Assembly (NCBI GenBank): GCA_014860005.1
Contig: JACZKP010000089.1
Location: 9,947 to 73,946, forward strand
DNA from: Verrucomicrobiota bacterium
GTDB lineage: Bacteria > Verrucomicrobiota > Verrucomicrobiae > Limisphaerales > UBA11358
Reading direction: 5' to 3'
Length of the DNA: 64,000 nt
Shown here one piece after another: positions 52,512-62,101 of this stretch (its first letter is position 1; each line of letters opens with the position of its first letter). The position numbers and the translations under genes were made by a program. Below the pieces are notes generated by a model that saw only the letters and a program-made list of their open reading frames with translations, searched no databases and had not been told where the DNA came from.

Positions 52512-52619
52512 GGAGCGCCGGTTTCCAAACCGGCTTAAGTCGGGATTGACCGGGAAACACCTGAAAAACGACACGGCAGAACGAAGCAAAGCACAAAGCC
52601 GGCTGCAAGTCGGCGCTCC
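52512..52619. repeat. Palindromic repeat family B (diverged copy)
   Basis: The arms GGAGCGCCGGTTTCCAAACC and GCTGCAAGTCGGCGCTCC flank a 65-bp centre. It lies in the 288-bp gap between the subtilase and the HEAT lipoprotein; no gene was seen there. Confidence 0.65.
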
Positions 52620-52711
52620 GTTCAGTTTGTCGAAGCTTTTGGTGAGCATACGCGGTCATAGGTTTTTCGGTTTCTTCCGCAGTTCATGCTCGATGCCTTC
52701 CGAGCCGGCAG

Positions 52712-53542
52712 TTAGTCCGGGATGGCCAGTTGGTAATAACCTCCGGCGACCAAAACACTGCCGCCGGGTTGCACTTCGAGCGTGATGGTCTTTCGCTCCG
52801 CCAACGGCCGCAAGTCCACCCCCGGCAGGTTCGTGCTAATGAATTGCTGGGTTTCCGCAAAGTCGCGCGGCCAGCGTTGGTGACTGGCATGGAAGCGGCG
52901 CAGGGCGACGGCCAGCAGGTATTTTCTCGCTGCGAGCGTGATGTTCTGCGACTGGCCTTGAAGCAGCGGCTGAATCCGGTCAAGGAACTTGCCCTCCACA
53001 TCAACATGCGCCGCGGTACTCACGGCCTGATATTTCAGCGCGGCTTCACCGAGGCCAACCGACACCGCCGGCAGCGTATGACGGCTGCACTTCTCCAGCC
53101 CGATGAGAGCGGCGTTCTGTGCCGTGGGATTCGAAGGATCGGTGACAATTTTCAGAAACGTGTTGGCGGCTTTTTCCGGGCCGGCAATTTCCACGTACGC
53201 CCGGATCGCCGCAAATCGAACCGGCCACGCGGCGTCGGAAATGCACGATTCCACCTGCGCCAGGTGTCTCTTGGCCTCCGCGCCGGCCGCGCCCAAGGCG
53301 GTTAACGCCTGCGCCCTTTGATCGGCATCGGTTGAGGCGAGTCGCCGGATGAGAGGTGCCAACGCGTCCTCATTCTCTTCGACTGGCGAAAGGTCCGAAA
53401 GGGCGGCGGGCGGAGATGTCGGGGAGGCGGGTTCGGGCGGGGTGGTGGCGCTTTCCCGGTTGCACCCGGATAGCAGCAGAGCGCCGAGCATCGCCGTCCC
53501 AACCCGGTGAATGAACCGATTGGTTAATTCCATTTTTTCCAT
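52712..53542 (-). CDS. HEAT-repeat lipoprotein
   Basis: A 276-aa protein with a lipoprotein signal (AMLGALLLSGC lipobox). After a Pro-rich linker there are HEAT-like helices (LAPLIRRLASTDADQRAQAL, VRFAAIRAYVEIAGPEKAAN, PTAQNAALIGLEKC). A small C-terminal beta domain (ERKTITLEVQPGGSVLVAGG) follows. Probably anchored in a membrane facing the periplasm and used for protein contacts. Function is unknown. Confidence 0.7.
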   Translation of the reverse strand: MEKMELTNRFIHRVGTAMLGALLLSGCNRESATTPPEPASPTSPPAALSDLSPVEENEDALAPLIRRLASTDADQRAQALTALGAAGAEAKRHLAQVESCISDAAWPVRFAAIRAYVEIAGPEKAANTFLKIVTDPSNPTAQNAALIGLEKCSRHTLPAVSVGLGEAALKYQAVSTAAHVDVEGKFLDRIQPLLQGQSQNITLAARKYLLAVALRRFHASHQRWPRDFAETQQFISTNLPGVDLRPLAERKTITLEVQPGGSVLVAGGYYQLAIPD

Positions 53543-53635
53543 TTTTGAATTCTGACTTTGTGACTGATTTTACTGGCGCCTACGGAACGCCGAGCAGATT
53601 CACCTGAATGTTGTGAAAAAGCTTCATCGAAGTGA

Positions 53636-54826
53636 TCACGGTGTTGAACTGCGAGTCAGACTGAACGTGCCCAGCGTCGTGCTTCCCATGCGGTAGGAAC
53701 CCGAGATGACCTTGGTGGGCGTGTTGAGCGTGCCGCTGACGGTCAGGCCGAGCGGGACAGTCGTGCCGGAGAAGCTGTTCGCGGCGTTGATCGTACCAAA
53801 GCCGCCGCCATCGCCTTCCGCGGTGGGCGAGGTCGGGTTGTCAATGGTGTAGAAAAAGATGCTGCCATCAGCGGCGAGGACGGCGAAGGCGCTGCCTTGA
53901 AATTGTCCCGAGTACGTGCCGGTGTAGTAACCCGCGTTGTTCGCGTGCGTGCCCGTGTCGGACTTACGATTGCCGCTGAAGCCGCCCGTGCCACCAGTCG
54001 AATTGACGAAGGTTCCGTTGACGTTGCTGCTCGTGAATGTGCCCGCGGCGTTTCCACTCTGAGCGGTGGCCGCGCTGAAACCGCCGTTGTCCGCCACGGT
54101 GAAACTGCTGATGAACAAACCTTCCTCCTGGGGGGTGTTGTATCCGACCGCCACGGCGCTGCCATTTGAGCGCACCATGGCCGCAAATCCGCCGTTGTCC
54201 ACCTGTCCAGCGAAATTGCCCATGTAAATGCCCGCGGGCCGCTCGAGCGGATTGGTCACGCTCAAGAACGCGACGATGCTGGTGATGCTGCCGACGCGGT
54301 TGGTGACGACGACCGTGTAATTGCCCGCATCGCCAAGGGCGAGATTGGTCAAGCCCAGCACCGCGTCCGTTTTCCCGACCAGCGGGATGTTGTCTTTGCG
54401 CCACTGATACGCCAGCGGCGCGGTGCCCGTGGCGTTGACGCTGAATGTGACATTGCTGCCAGTCGCGTTCGTCATCCCCTGCGGATGAGTGATGATCTCC
54501 GGTGACAGAAACCGCAACCGATAATAACCCTGCGCCGGGCTGGCGCTTTCCGTCAGGGCGCTGGCCGTGGTGGCCGTACCCAAATCCTGCCACGCGCCGG
54601 CCGCCAGGTTGGTTCGCTTCTGCGGTTGCACCAAATCCAGGCCCGCCGGCCACGAAACGACGACTGAAATGTTGCTGGGCTGTATGGTCAGGCTGACCGG
54701 CTGGGCAGTGAGCCGGGCCGCCATTGCCACGGTCAATAAGAGCAGACCCCCGAAATGACCGGGCTTCGTCAACCGGCGTAGTTTATACCGGGCATCATCC
54801 GACTCTGCCAAATTCGACATGGACAT
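53636..54826 (-). CDS. Secreted Ig-like domain protein
   Basis: A 396-aa protein with a signal or anchor helix (GGLLLLTVAMAARLTAQ). An Ig-like I-set domain lies at about 110-190 (NVTFSVNATGTAPLAYQWRK, LGDAGNYTVVVTNRVGSI). The C-terminal 200 residues are Gly/Thr/Ser-rich beta sequence with FTSSNVNGTF and YYTGTYSGQF repeats, similar to other secreted verrucomicrobial proteins. Its partner or substrate is unknown. The 93-bp gap to the HEAT lipoprotein shows nothing else. Confidence 0.75.
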   Translation of the reverse strand: MSMSNLAESDDARYKLRRLTKPGHFGGLLLLTVAMAARLTAQPVSLTIQPSNISVVVSWPAGLDLVQPQKRTNLAAGAWQDLGTATTASALTESASPAQGYYRLRFLSPEIITHPQGMTNATGSNVTFSVNATGTAPLAYQWRKDNIPLVGKTDAVLGLTNLALGDAGNYTVVVTNRVGSITSIVAFLSVTNPLERPAGIYMGNFAGQVDNGGFAAMVRSNGSAVAVGYNTPQEEGLFISSFTVADNGGFSAATAQSGNAAGTFTSSNVNGTFVNSTGGTGGFSGNRKSDTGTHANNAGYYTGTYSGQFQGSAFAVLAADGSIFFYTIDNPTSPTAEGDGGGFGTINAANSFSGTTVPLGLTVSGTLNTPTKVISGSYRMGSTTLGTFSLTRSSTP

Positions 54827-54838
54827 GGTTGATCCAGG

Positions 54839-55021
54839 TTATCGCAGGTGACCAGAAGTTGGCTTGGTGGGCCTTACCGAATGGCCTTGAGCATTCTGGC
54901 CAACCTCAGTCATCAGGAGTTCCTGCGCCGGATCGCCGGTCGCCACAATGATGAGGCCCAACATGGCGGCCATGAGCAGGCTCGGGTTTTGCGCGGCAAG
55001 GCTGCGTGACAGGCGTTTCAT
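54839..55021 (-). CDS. Possible small membrane peptide
   Basis: A 60-aa frame, MKRLSRSLAAQNPSLLMAAM, with one hydrophobic helix (LLMAAMLGLIIVATG). The remainder is polar. No ribosome binding site stands out and no homolog is known to me. It is reported because it fills an otherwise empty 334-bp gap before the histidine kinase; it may be noncoding. Confidence 0.25.
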   Translation of the reverse strand: MKRLSRSLAAQNPSLLMAAMLGLIIVATGDPAQELLMTEVGQNAQGHSVRPTKPTSGHLR

Positions 55022-55160
55022 GGGCATGGGAAGGTTTTCGCACAAACAAGGCTGCGTTCGCTAGAGGCATTTGCCTCTGGCAAATACCCTCAGTACGATT
55101 ACGGAATGAGGTGCGGTTTCGCATGGACTTGCGCGGGGTGCTGCGCGTAGAAGTGTAGCC

Positions 55161-56968
55161 ATGCCCATCGGGAGCCATCGCCTTTTCCGCCGTCGCTATT
55201 GGCCGGCGTGGGCAACCCTGGTGCTGGGATTAACTGCTTCCGCCGGGTTGGGCTGGAAGCTGCATCGCCAGGCCGTCGAATTGGATCAGTCGCGGCTCCA
55301 GCGCATTGCCAATGTGGTTCTGGATCGGTTACATACCAAAGTGCAAACGACTGACCTGATTCTGCGGCAGGCGCAGGATTATTTCGGATCGCAGGGCATC
55401 ATCACCGACGGCATGTTCCGAGAGTGGTGTCGAAAGTACGGCTGGTCCGCCACCGCTCCCTGGATGCATGGCCTGGCGCTATACACCAACCTGAATGCGG
55501 GTCTTTGGCGGGCCGAAGTGCCACCCGACCCGGCCGGTTGGACAGAACCGGACTTTCACAGGTTCGCCGAGTTCGCGAGGGAGACGCCGGTGAAATTGCA
55601 ACTCGCTTTCAGCTATTCCCACGACACCACGAAGCGTTGGCCAGCCAGTTACGCCACGCAGATGCGATTCGCCGGCACCTATCAGGGTTTCGGTGCGGCC
55701 ATTCCCGCCAATACGCCCCGAACAACCGATCGCCAGATCGTCATCGAGCGTGACGGAGGGAAAACCGAATACGGTGCAACTGTCGCCGTGCCGGTCTATG
55801 AGGCGAGCCGCGACGAGCTTCGTGATCTGATCGCCGGCCCGCCTCCCAAGGTGCATGGCCACCTCTTCAACTGGAACCTGGGCCGCGGCTTGCTCGTGGC
55901 CCCCTTGGACTACATCACGCTGGAGTCCCTGATCTGGGGTGACGAACCAAGGGAGATCGGGGTGGAAATCTATTCGTCGAATCAGCCACAACTGGAGGCC
56001 TGGCTCAATCCGTCAGGCCATCCACCGCGGGCCCTGGATTCGGCGTTCAAACCTTACCTGACGGCCAGCGTCCCCTGGAGTTTGTACAACGGGCGCTGGA
56101 GTTTGTTTGTTTACACGTTGCCGGCATTTGAAGCCGGTTCACCTCGCTACATGGCGCGCCTTACGTTTGTTGCCGGGGCGGCCATGACCCTGCTCGCCAC
56201 CGCCATGGTCGGCTTGGGGCTGCGCGCACAGAATCGCCAGAAACTCCTGACCCAGCAAATTCGCGAGGCGCGCGATGCCCTGGCCTCCGGGCAAAAGGAG
56301 CGTGAGAAACTCAGCCATGATTTGCACGACAACACCATTCAATCGCTCTACGCGGTCCAGCTTGGCCTGAGCCGCACTGCGCAAAAGCTGTCGCAAGCGA
56401 CCGCCACCGTTCGGAGCGAATTGGCCGGCGTGCAGACGGAACTGGATGCGGTCATTGCCGAGATGCGGCGGTTCATCACGGCCGAAGAGCGCGCCGAGCA
56501 AACGGTGGATTTGCCCGCGGTTTTGCTGGCCTTGGTGCAACGGGCACGCGCGGGCGTAGCAACGAAGGTTTGCTTGAGGTGTGACGAGCACGCATCCGAC
56601 CGCTTGACGAGCACGCATCCGACCGCTTGACGGGCGCGCAGGCGGTGCAACTGGCGAATATCGCCCGCGAGGCCCTGAGCAATAGTCTTCGGCACGCGCA
56701 AGCCCGGCGAGTGGAGGTTTCGCTTCGTTCCGGACACGAAGCCGTGTGGTTGGAGGTAGCCGACAACGGAACAGGTTTTGATCCGAATGCACCCGTGCGG
56801 CCAGGGGTGGGACTGAGCAGCATGGCGGCCCGGGCGCGGGAGATCGGTGGAACACTGGACCTGCAAACCGCGCCAGGACAGGGCACGCGCGTTGGGGTCC
56901 GCACGCCGGTTGCGCCGCTGGAACGTAATGGTGCGCTGGAGAATACCGACGAAGTAGATGATCCATGA
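55161..56968 (+). pseudogene. CHASE-domain histidine kinase broken by a 23-bp tandem duplication
   Basis: Membrane helix at about 15-33, CHASE-type sensor (about 60-300), second helix (about 333-353), HisKA_3 with phospho-acceptor H386 (EKLSHDLHDNTIQSL). The frame then ends at TGA 56628-56630. The rest continues in another frame: NIAREALSNSLRHAQA (N box), EVADNGTGFDP and GVGLSSMAARAREIGG (G boxes). A 23-bp unit is present twice in tandem at 56583-56628. Removing one copy gives a continuous 594-aa kinase. As it stands the protein lacks its ATPase domain. The cognate regulator gene overlaps the end. Confidence 0.9.
56583..56628 (+). repeat. 23-bp tandem duplication (two copies)
   Basis: GACGAGCACGCATCCGACCG plus CTT occurs twice back to back (56583-56605, 56606-56628). 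Because 23 is not a multiple of three it shifts the frame of the histidine kinase. Loss of one copy would restore it. Confidence 0.95.
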
Positions 56969-57624
56969 ACCCTGAAAAGCGCATCACCCTGCTGCTGGTG
57001 GACGATCATCCGGTCGTGCGCAACGGATTACGCCGCGTGCAGGAATTGACACCCCACATTCAGGTTGTGGGCGAGGCGGCGACCATGCACTCCGCGGTGG
57101 CCGCCGCCCGCGAGTTGGAGCCGGACATTGTGTTGATGGACGTGCGCTTGCCGGACGGCGACGGCATCGAAGCCTGCCGGCGGATCAAGGCGCTGTTGCC
57201 CGCGACCCACGTGCTGTTTCTGACCTCCTACGCCGACAATCGTTTTGTGCTGGCCGCGATGGAAGCCGGTGGTGACGGTTATTTGCTGAAGGAAAGCGAC
57301 ACACAACGGATCGTGGATGCTGTCCGCACGATTATGCACGGCGGCACGGTCTTTGATCCCATTGTGAGCACCGGCGCGTCGCGCGATGGGAAAAGCGATC
57401 CGGGAATGAATCCGCTCACGCCGTTGACAGTCCAGGAGCGGAGGTTGCTGGCGGAAGTGGCCAAGGGCAAGACTGACAAGGAAGCCGCGGTGGCGATGTG
57501 ATTAACGACCAAGACGGCGCGGAACTATCTGGACCGCGTTTTCACGAAGTTGAACGTCCACACCCGCACGGAAGCGGCTTTGCTTTACACGCGGTTCAAT
57601 GATGGCGTGCGGCTGGGGGATTGA
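56965..57624 (+). pseudogene. NarL/LuxR-type response regulator interrupted by an in-frame TGA
   Basis: The receiver domain is complete: LLLVDDHPVVRNGL, phospho-acceptor D59 in IVLMDVRLPDGDG, FLTSYADNRFV and GYLLKES. The HTH begins LTVQERRLLAEVAKGKTDKE, then AAVAM, then TGA at 57499-57501. It continues in frame LTTKTARNYLDRVFTKLNVH and TRTEAALLYTRF to 57622-57624. The TGA sits where GGA (Gly) is usual, a single base change. The truncated protein of 178 aa would receive phosphate but not bind DNA. It overlaps the kinase gene by 4 bp. Confidence 0.88.
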
Positions 57625-57633
57625 GGGCGAACA

Positions 57634-58872
57634 CTACACCAATTCCGGTTCCTCGATCTCCCGCGGTGGCGCACACTTGGGCGTGCCGTCGGGAGCTTCG
57701 GGATACTCGAAGATTTTGCCCTCGTAATTGCGCAGCACCACGCGGTCGGCGTTGCGGCTCAGAACGTATTCGGGACTGACCGGCACTTTGCCGCCGCCAC
57801 CGGGAGCGTCAATCACGTAGGTGGGCACAGCGTAACCGGTGGTGTGGCCGCGCAGTTGCTCCATGACTTCCAATCCGCGGCGCACGCTGGTGCGCAGGTG
57901 CGCCGAACCCGAGATGAGGTCGCACTGATAAACGTAGTAGGGTTTGACGCGGCACATCAGGAGCTTCTGCACGTGGGCGGTCATCACCGTGGGATCATCG
58001 TTCACGTGTCGCAGCAGGACGGATTGGTTGCCCAGTGGAATGCCGGCGTCGGCCAGGCGACCCAGAGCATCGCGGACTTCCTTCGTGAGTTCACGCGGAT
58101 GATTCGAGTGGATGCTGATGAACATCGGATGATATTTCCGCAGCATGGCGCAGAGTTCCGGCGTGATGCGTTGCGGCAGGAACACCGGGATGCGCGTGCC
58201 GATGCGGAGAAACTCGACATGCGGGATGGCGCGCAATTGCGACAGCAGGTGCTCCAGTTTTTCGTCGCTGAACAGCAGCGGATCGCCACCGCTCAGCAAG
58301 ACGTCGCGCACTTCGGGATGCCGTCGAATGTAATCAATCTGCTCGTCGAAGCGCGGGTGGAAGTCGTAGCCCGTCGCGTTGCTGACCAGCCGCGAGCGCG
58401 TGCAATACCGGCAATACGCGGCACAGCGGTCGGTGACCAGAAAGAGCACGCGGTCGGGATAACGATGCACCAGTCCAGGCACGGGCGAGTGGGAATCCTC
58501 GCCGCACGGATCGGTCATTTCCCAGGCGGCGGTGTGCGTTTCTTCGACGCGCGGGATGACCTGCCAGCGGATGGGGCAGGACTCGTCGGCTGGATCAATG
58601 AGGTTGAAGAAATACGGCGTGATGGCGAGCGCGAGCTTGTGATTGGCGAGCTGCGTGCCGGCATATTCCTCGGGCGTGAGCGTGGGCATCAGGCGCAGAA
58701 GTTGTTCCAGCGTGGTGATGCGGTGTTTGAGCTGCCAGCGCCAGTCGTTCCAGTCTGAATCGGGAACGTCGTGCCAGAAGCCGCGCCCGGCGGAGTGAAA
58801 TTGTTTGAGCAAAGAAAGTCGCTGGCCTGAGGGCGGCTCCTCGCCGTCGGCGGATGTAGTGTCACTATGCAT
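57634..58872 (-). CDS. KamA family radical SAM protein (lysine 2,3-aminomutase-like)
   Basis: A 412-aa enzyme. The radical SAM cluster motif is DRCAAYCRYCTRS. The PLP-binding Lys is in DAPGGGGKVPVSPEYV. LLSGGDPLLFSDEKLEHLL and GNQSVLLRHVNDDP are typical of the family. It interconverts L-alpha- and beta-lysine, or a related pair (glutamate mutases also exist in the family). It is a single gene, convergent with the response regulator. Confidence 0.9.
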   Translation of the reverse strand: MHSDTTSADGEEPPSGQRLSLLKQFHSAGRGFWHDVPDSDWNDWRWQLKHRITTLEQLLRLMPTLTPEEYAGTQLANHKLALAITPYFFNLIDPADESCPIRWQVIPRVEETHTAAWEMTDPCGEDSHSPVPGLVHRYPDRVLFLVTDRCAAYCRYCTRSRLVSNATGYDFHPRFDEQIDYIRRHPEVRDVLLSGGDPLLFSDEKLEHLLSQLRAIPHVEFLRIGTRIPVFLPQRITPELCAMLRKYHPMFISIHSNHPRELTKEVRDALGRLADAGIPLGNQSVLLRHVNDDPTVMTAHVQKLLMCRVKPYYVYQCDLISGSAHLRTSVRRGLEVMEQLRGHTTGYAVPTYVIDAPGGGGKVPVSPEYVLSRNADRVVLRNYEGKIFEYPEAPDGTPKCAPPREIEEPELV

Positions 58873-58981
58873 TTGGTTGGCGCACTATAGTTTTGAACCG
58901 CGGGCTGTCAAGTTGGCGGCGGGCGCGCAGCTAAAAAACAGAGCCATTTTCACGGAAAACGCCGCTCCGGGAGCAGCCGTG

Positions 58982-60376
58982 TCAAGGCGCCGCCCCCGCT
59001 TCAACAGCGTCCGTAGGCAGCGGCGGCTCCGGCTTCAAAGCCATGCGCCGGGCGTCCAGCGTATCGAGTTGTCGCACGGTATCGCGGATGAGGTTGCGGA
59101 GTTTGGCGTTGGTGTCGCGCGTGGTGGAGGTCAGAATCAAACCCACCTGGTCGCGCCGCCGCAGGTAGCTGCCCAACACCTGGCGGTAATCTTCCACCAA
59201 CGGGGCAAGTTCCGGGGACGCCCGCAACCGCGCCAGTTCGAGCGCGCGCAACTTCTGCTGCAACGGCGGTGTCTGGCGGACCTGATTCCATTCGCGAATG
59301 GCTGTTTGCAGCGTCACCTCGCCGGAGGCGGGCAGCTCATTCGCGGCGCGGCGCACTTCGACCGGCACGCGCAGCAGGTCGTCGAGTTGCCGCCAGCCGT
59401 CCGCCAGCGTCAACAACCGATCCGTGTTTTGACCGGTGAAATGAACCAGTTGCAGCGACCACCACTTCTCCAAATCAAGCGGGCCGCGGAAATGCGATTG
59501 AAAGGCGCGGAAGAAGGCCGTCTGCCAGTTGTAACAGCCGGCCAACTCATCCAGCATGGCGCGCAAACACTCGCGACCACGATTGAGCCGCAACAATTCG
59601 GTCACCAGCAATTGCGCACTGCTCCGATAGGCGTCGCCGGCGTCGCCGGAGAGGTGTTCCTCCGTGGGCCAGCTCAATTCCTCGATGGTGTGTGGCTGCC
59701 CGTGCCGCAAGGTGTTCCGGTTTGCCTCGAGGGCTTCATTTCGACGTGTCTCGACCATCACCGGATTGATGTTAAGACCATGCATCGCCAGGCGCGGCGG
59801 CGGCAGAATCAATTGCATCTCACTCGAAGCGAGCAACTGCTGCGTCAGGCCTTCCAGAAGCCAGACCGGTATGTCCGCGGGCTGGTTGCCCGCCTGGCGA
59901 TTTGCCATCTCGGCCAGGATGGTCTGAACCAGCGCCCGCACGAAGCGCACGCGCTCCACGTACTGCGGCAATTCCACGCGATAGTTCCAGCCATCCCGGA
60001 AACGCTGGGAAACGATGGTGACCGGATCTTCCGCACCCGTGGCTGGCTTCAGGACCAGGTGAATTTTACCGCGCCAAGGTGAGTTATCCCCCAGTTCCCG
60101 ACCGATCGCCTGTTTGACGCGTTCGCTGGATACGGCGAGAAGCGCCGGCCGCAATTCCACGCAAGCCGCGTTTGTCGCCAAGTCGGCGGCCAACCGCGGA
60201 GGCGTCCCCTGCTGCAATCCATGAACGACGAACTGGCCCGAGAGGCTGCGCGCGGAAACAGTGTCAGGCAATCCTGACTGGGCGTGCGCGGCATTGCCCA
60301 GCGCGGCCATTGCCAGTGCCAGCATGGAAGCGAAACCAAGTCGCCGGGCGACGGAACTGGCTTCGCGTGTTCGCAT
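58982..60376 (-). CDS. Secreted hypothetical protein with a peptidase-MA-like motif
   Basis: A 464-aa protein starting MRTREASSVARRLGFASMLA, with a signal peptide ending NAAHAQ. TGGAGG stands 5 bases before the ATG. The middle has IPVWLLEGLTQQLLAS, which recalls the W-L-x-E-G turn of peptidase MA-like proteins, but I do not see an HExxH zinc site. The C-terminal third is helical with many Arg and Leu. Function is unknown. Confidence 0.6.
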   Translation of the reverse strand: MRTREASSVARRLGFASMLALAMAALGNAAHAQSGLPDTVSARSLSGQFVVHGLQQGTPPRLAADLATNAACVELRPALLAVSSERVKQAIGRELGDNSPWRGKIHLVLKPATGAEDPVTIVSQRFRDGWNYRVELPQYVERVRFVRALVQTILAEMANRQAGNQPADIPVWLLEGLTQQLLASSEMQLILPPPRLAMHGLNINPVMVETRRNEALEANRNTLRHGQPHTIEELSWPTEEHLSGDAGDAYRSSAQLLVTELLRLNRGRECLRAMLDELAGCYNWQTAFFRAFQSHFRGPLDLEKWWSLQLVHFTGQNTDRLLTLADGWRQLDDLLRVPVEVRRAANELPASGEVTLQTAIREWNQVRQTPPLQQKLRALELARLRASPELAPLVEDYRQVLGSYLRRRDQVGLILTSTTRDTNAKLRNLIRDTVRQLDTLDARRMALKPEPPLPTDAVEAGAAP

Positions 60377-60400
60377 TTGCGCCTCCAGATTCTCCAATCC

Positions 60401-60733
60401 TCAGTCGGCCTTCTTGCCCGGGGTTGCCTTGGCCGGCTTCGACTCCGTCTTGGCAGGACTCTTGGTGTCTCCCGTTGTGGCGGGTTTGGCGGCTTCAGAT
60501 TCCTTCTTGGCCGACTGTTTGTAACCTTCGCTGCGGTAATCGGTGATGTAAAAGCCGCTCCCTTTGAAAATCAGTCCGGCACCGGCACTCAATTTGCGTT
60601 TCACGCGCCCGCGCCCCCAGCGGGTCTGCGCGCACAGGTCTTGGGGACAAGTCGTCAACGGCTTGGCCTTGATGGATTGGATTTGCTCAAATTCCTTTCC
60701 ACATTTCGAACAAACATATTCGTAAGTCGGCAT
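60401..60733 (-). CDS. FmdB-family zinc ribbon protein
   Basis: A 110-aa protein, MPTYEYVCSKCGKEFEQIQS. The zinc ribbon uses C8-x-x-C11 and CPQDLC. GSGFYITDYRSEGY is the standard follow-up. The C-terminus is Lys/Ala/Pro-rich and disordered. These proteins are small putative regulators. It follows within 24 bp of the secreted gene, and the ATG at 60733 fits the family better than the longer frame. Confidence 0.88.
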   Translation of the reverse strand: MPTYEYVCSKCGKEFEQIQSIKAKPLTTCPQDLCAQTRWGRGRVKRKLSAGAGLIFKGSGFYITDYRSEGYKQSAKKESEAAKPATTGDTKSPAKTESKPAKATPGKKAD

Positions 60734-60871
60734 AGTCAAAAGCTGATCTAAGATTTGTCGCGGAGAATAACGCAACCCGAAGCGGGTGTCGAGCCATCGT
60801 GTTAATCGCGGCGCCTCGTCAGACGGGGAGGATGGAATCACAGAAGCACTCTGCGTCGGTGGTCCGACAAG

Positions 60872-61900
60872 TCAGGCTGGTCGCCAACGGGTGCCGTCCG
60901 CGAAGACAGTCACTTGCTGATAAGTCCCGGTGCGGAGATCGAGCTCAATGAGTTTGGCGCCTTTGCGGAGTTTGTTGCCGCCGTAGCCAGCATGACCGGT
61001 GGCTCGCCCATAAACCAAATCGAGAGAGCGCGTGCGGACTGCGTAATCGTTGACGTGGTCGTGTCCGCAAAAGGTGGCAAGCAAGCGTGTATCGGCGGAC
61101 AACTCCGGGGCGGCAACGCCGGACTCCTGTTCGTGACACACTTCCTCCTGAAAAACGCCCGGTGTGCGGCCCGCCTCGTAGAGCGTCTTCTGCTCCAAGA
61201 GCGGGATGTGGTAGAACGCCAGCGAGGGCAAGGGAGGCGTGCCGGCTTCAGCCAAGGCGGCACGAGTGCGGCGAAGCCAGTCCAGTTGCCAGGTGGTGAG
61301 TCCGTAGCGATTACTGTTGAGCAACCACAAATGAGCCGCGGGTGCAGGTTCGCTGGCCGAGCGCGTGCGGACTTCGATGCGGTAATCACCGTGGCTCGCT
61401 CCGCCCCGATAGAGCGAATGACGGGCGGCTTCGAGCGCGTCGTGGCCGGCCTGATAATCGTCCATCATGTCGTGGTTGCCCCAGCAGAAGGCCCACGGCA
61501 CGCCCAGCGGCTCGACACGACGCAAGACGTGCAGAAGACTTTCCAAGCCGCGACCGCCGGGATTGTCGTGCCAGCTATCACCGGTCAGCAAAACCAGGTC
61601 CGGTTTGAAAATGCGCACAAATTCCTGCCAGTCGCGCTCGGTCTTGCGGTCATCGTCGGTGGTTGTAAGACCTTCCTTTACGCCGCAAAAAAAGTGGTTG
61701 TCGGTAAACTGCAGGAGCCGCAGGGACTGCCGCTTCCCAACGTCGAGCGTTGCAACGGACGCATCGGTTGACGGGCGGGTGGAGCGTCCGATCTCTGGCG
61801 GTTCGGTGGGCGTTTGCGCGGCGCTTCGCCATGCAGAAATTGGAGCAGTAAGCGCGGCAAGCAGGGCCGGGCTGAGTTGGAGAAATTCACGACGGTTCAT
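60872..61900 (-). CDS. Exported calcineurin-like metallophosphoesterase
   Basis: A 342-aa protein with a Tat-like signal (NRREFLQLSPALLAALTAP). Metal-binding motifs are in order: FTDNHFF (D-x-H), LTGDSWHDN (GDxxxD), WGNHDMMDD (GNHD), AFYHIPL and FCGHDHVND. Substrate is likely a phosphomono- or diester; not known. The conserved LQFTDNHFF start follows the signal after a linker of about 40 residues. Confidence 0.88.
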   Translation of the reverse strand: MNRREFLQLSPALLAALTAPISAWRSAAQTPTEPPEIGRSTRPSTDASVATLDVGKRQSLRLLQFTDNHFFCGVKEGLTTTDDDRKTERDWQEFVRIFKPDLVLLTGDSWHDNPGGRGLESLLHVLRRVEPLGVPWAFCWGNHDMMDDYQAGHDALEAARHSLYRGGASHGDYRIEVRTRSASEPAPAAHLWLLNSNRYGLTTWQLDWLRRTRAALAEAGTPPLPSLAFYHIPLLEQKTLYEAGRTPGVFQEEVCHEQESGVAAPELSADTRLLATFCGHDHVNDYAVRTRSLDLVYGRATGHAGYGGNKLRKGAKLIELDLRTGTYQQVTVFADGTRWRPA

Positions 61901-62018
61901 GAGCCAGTAAATACAGGAGGGGTTCGCTTCAGGTCAATTTTGTACCTCCGCGGAGTTTGCTCGAAACCGAAGTTGCTTGAGCGGTGGAGGTTTCGCAGTG
62001 CGAAAACCATTGATGCCT

Positions 62019-62084
62019 GGAGCGCCGGTCTCCGACCCGGCTCGACTCCCCATTCCAACGCGCCGGATCGGAGATCGGCGCTCC
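62019..62084. repeat. Palindromic repeat family B (copy at 62 kb)
   Basis: The arms GGAGCGCCGGTCTCCGACCC and GGATCGGAGATCGGCGCTCC enclose a short centre. It sits in the 201-bp gap between the phosphoesterase and the epimerase; no gene was seen in that gap. Confidence 0.8.
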
Positions 62085-62101
62085 GGCTTGTGGGGTGGAC
62101 T

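Noticed and set aside
57499..57501. TGA read as an amino acid
   Set aside because: Many clear genes in the window end with TGA, so stop-codon reassignment is not credible; a nonsense mutation is simpler.
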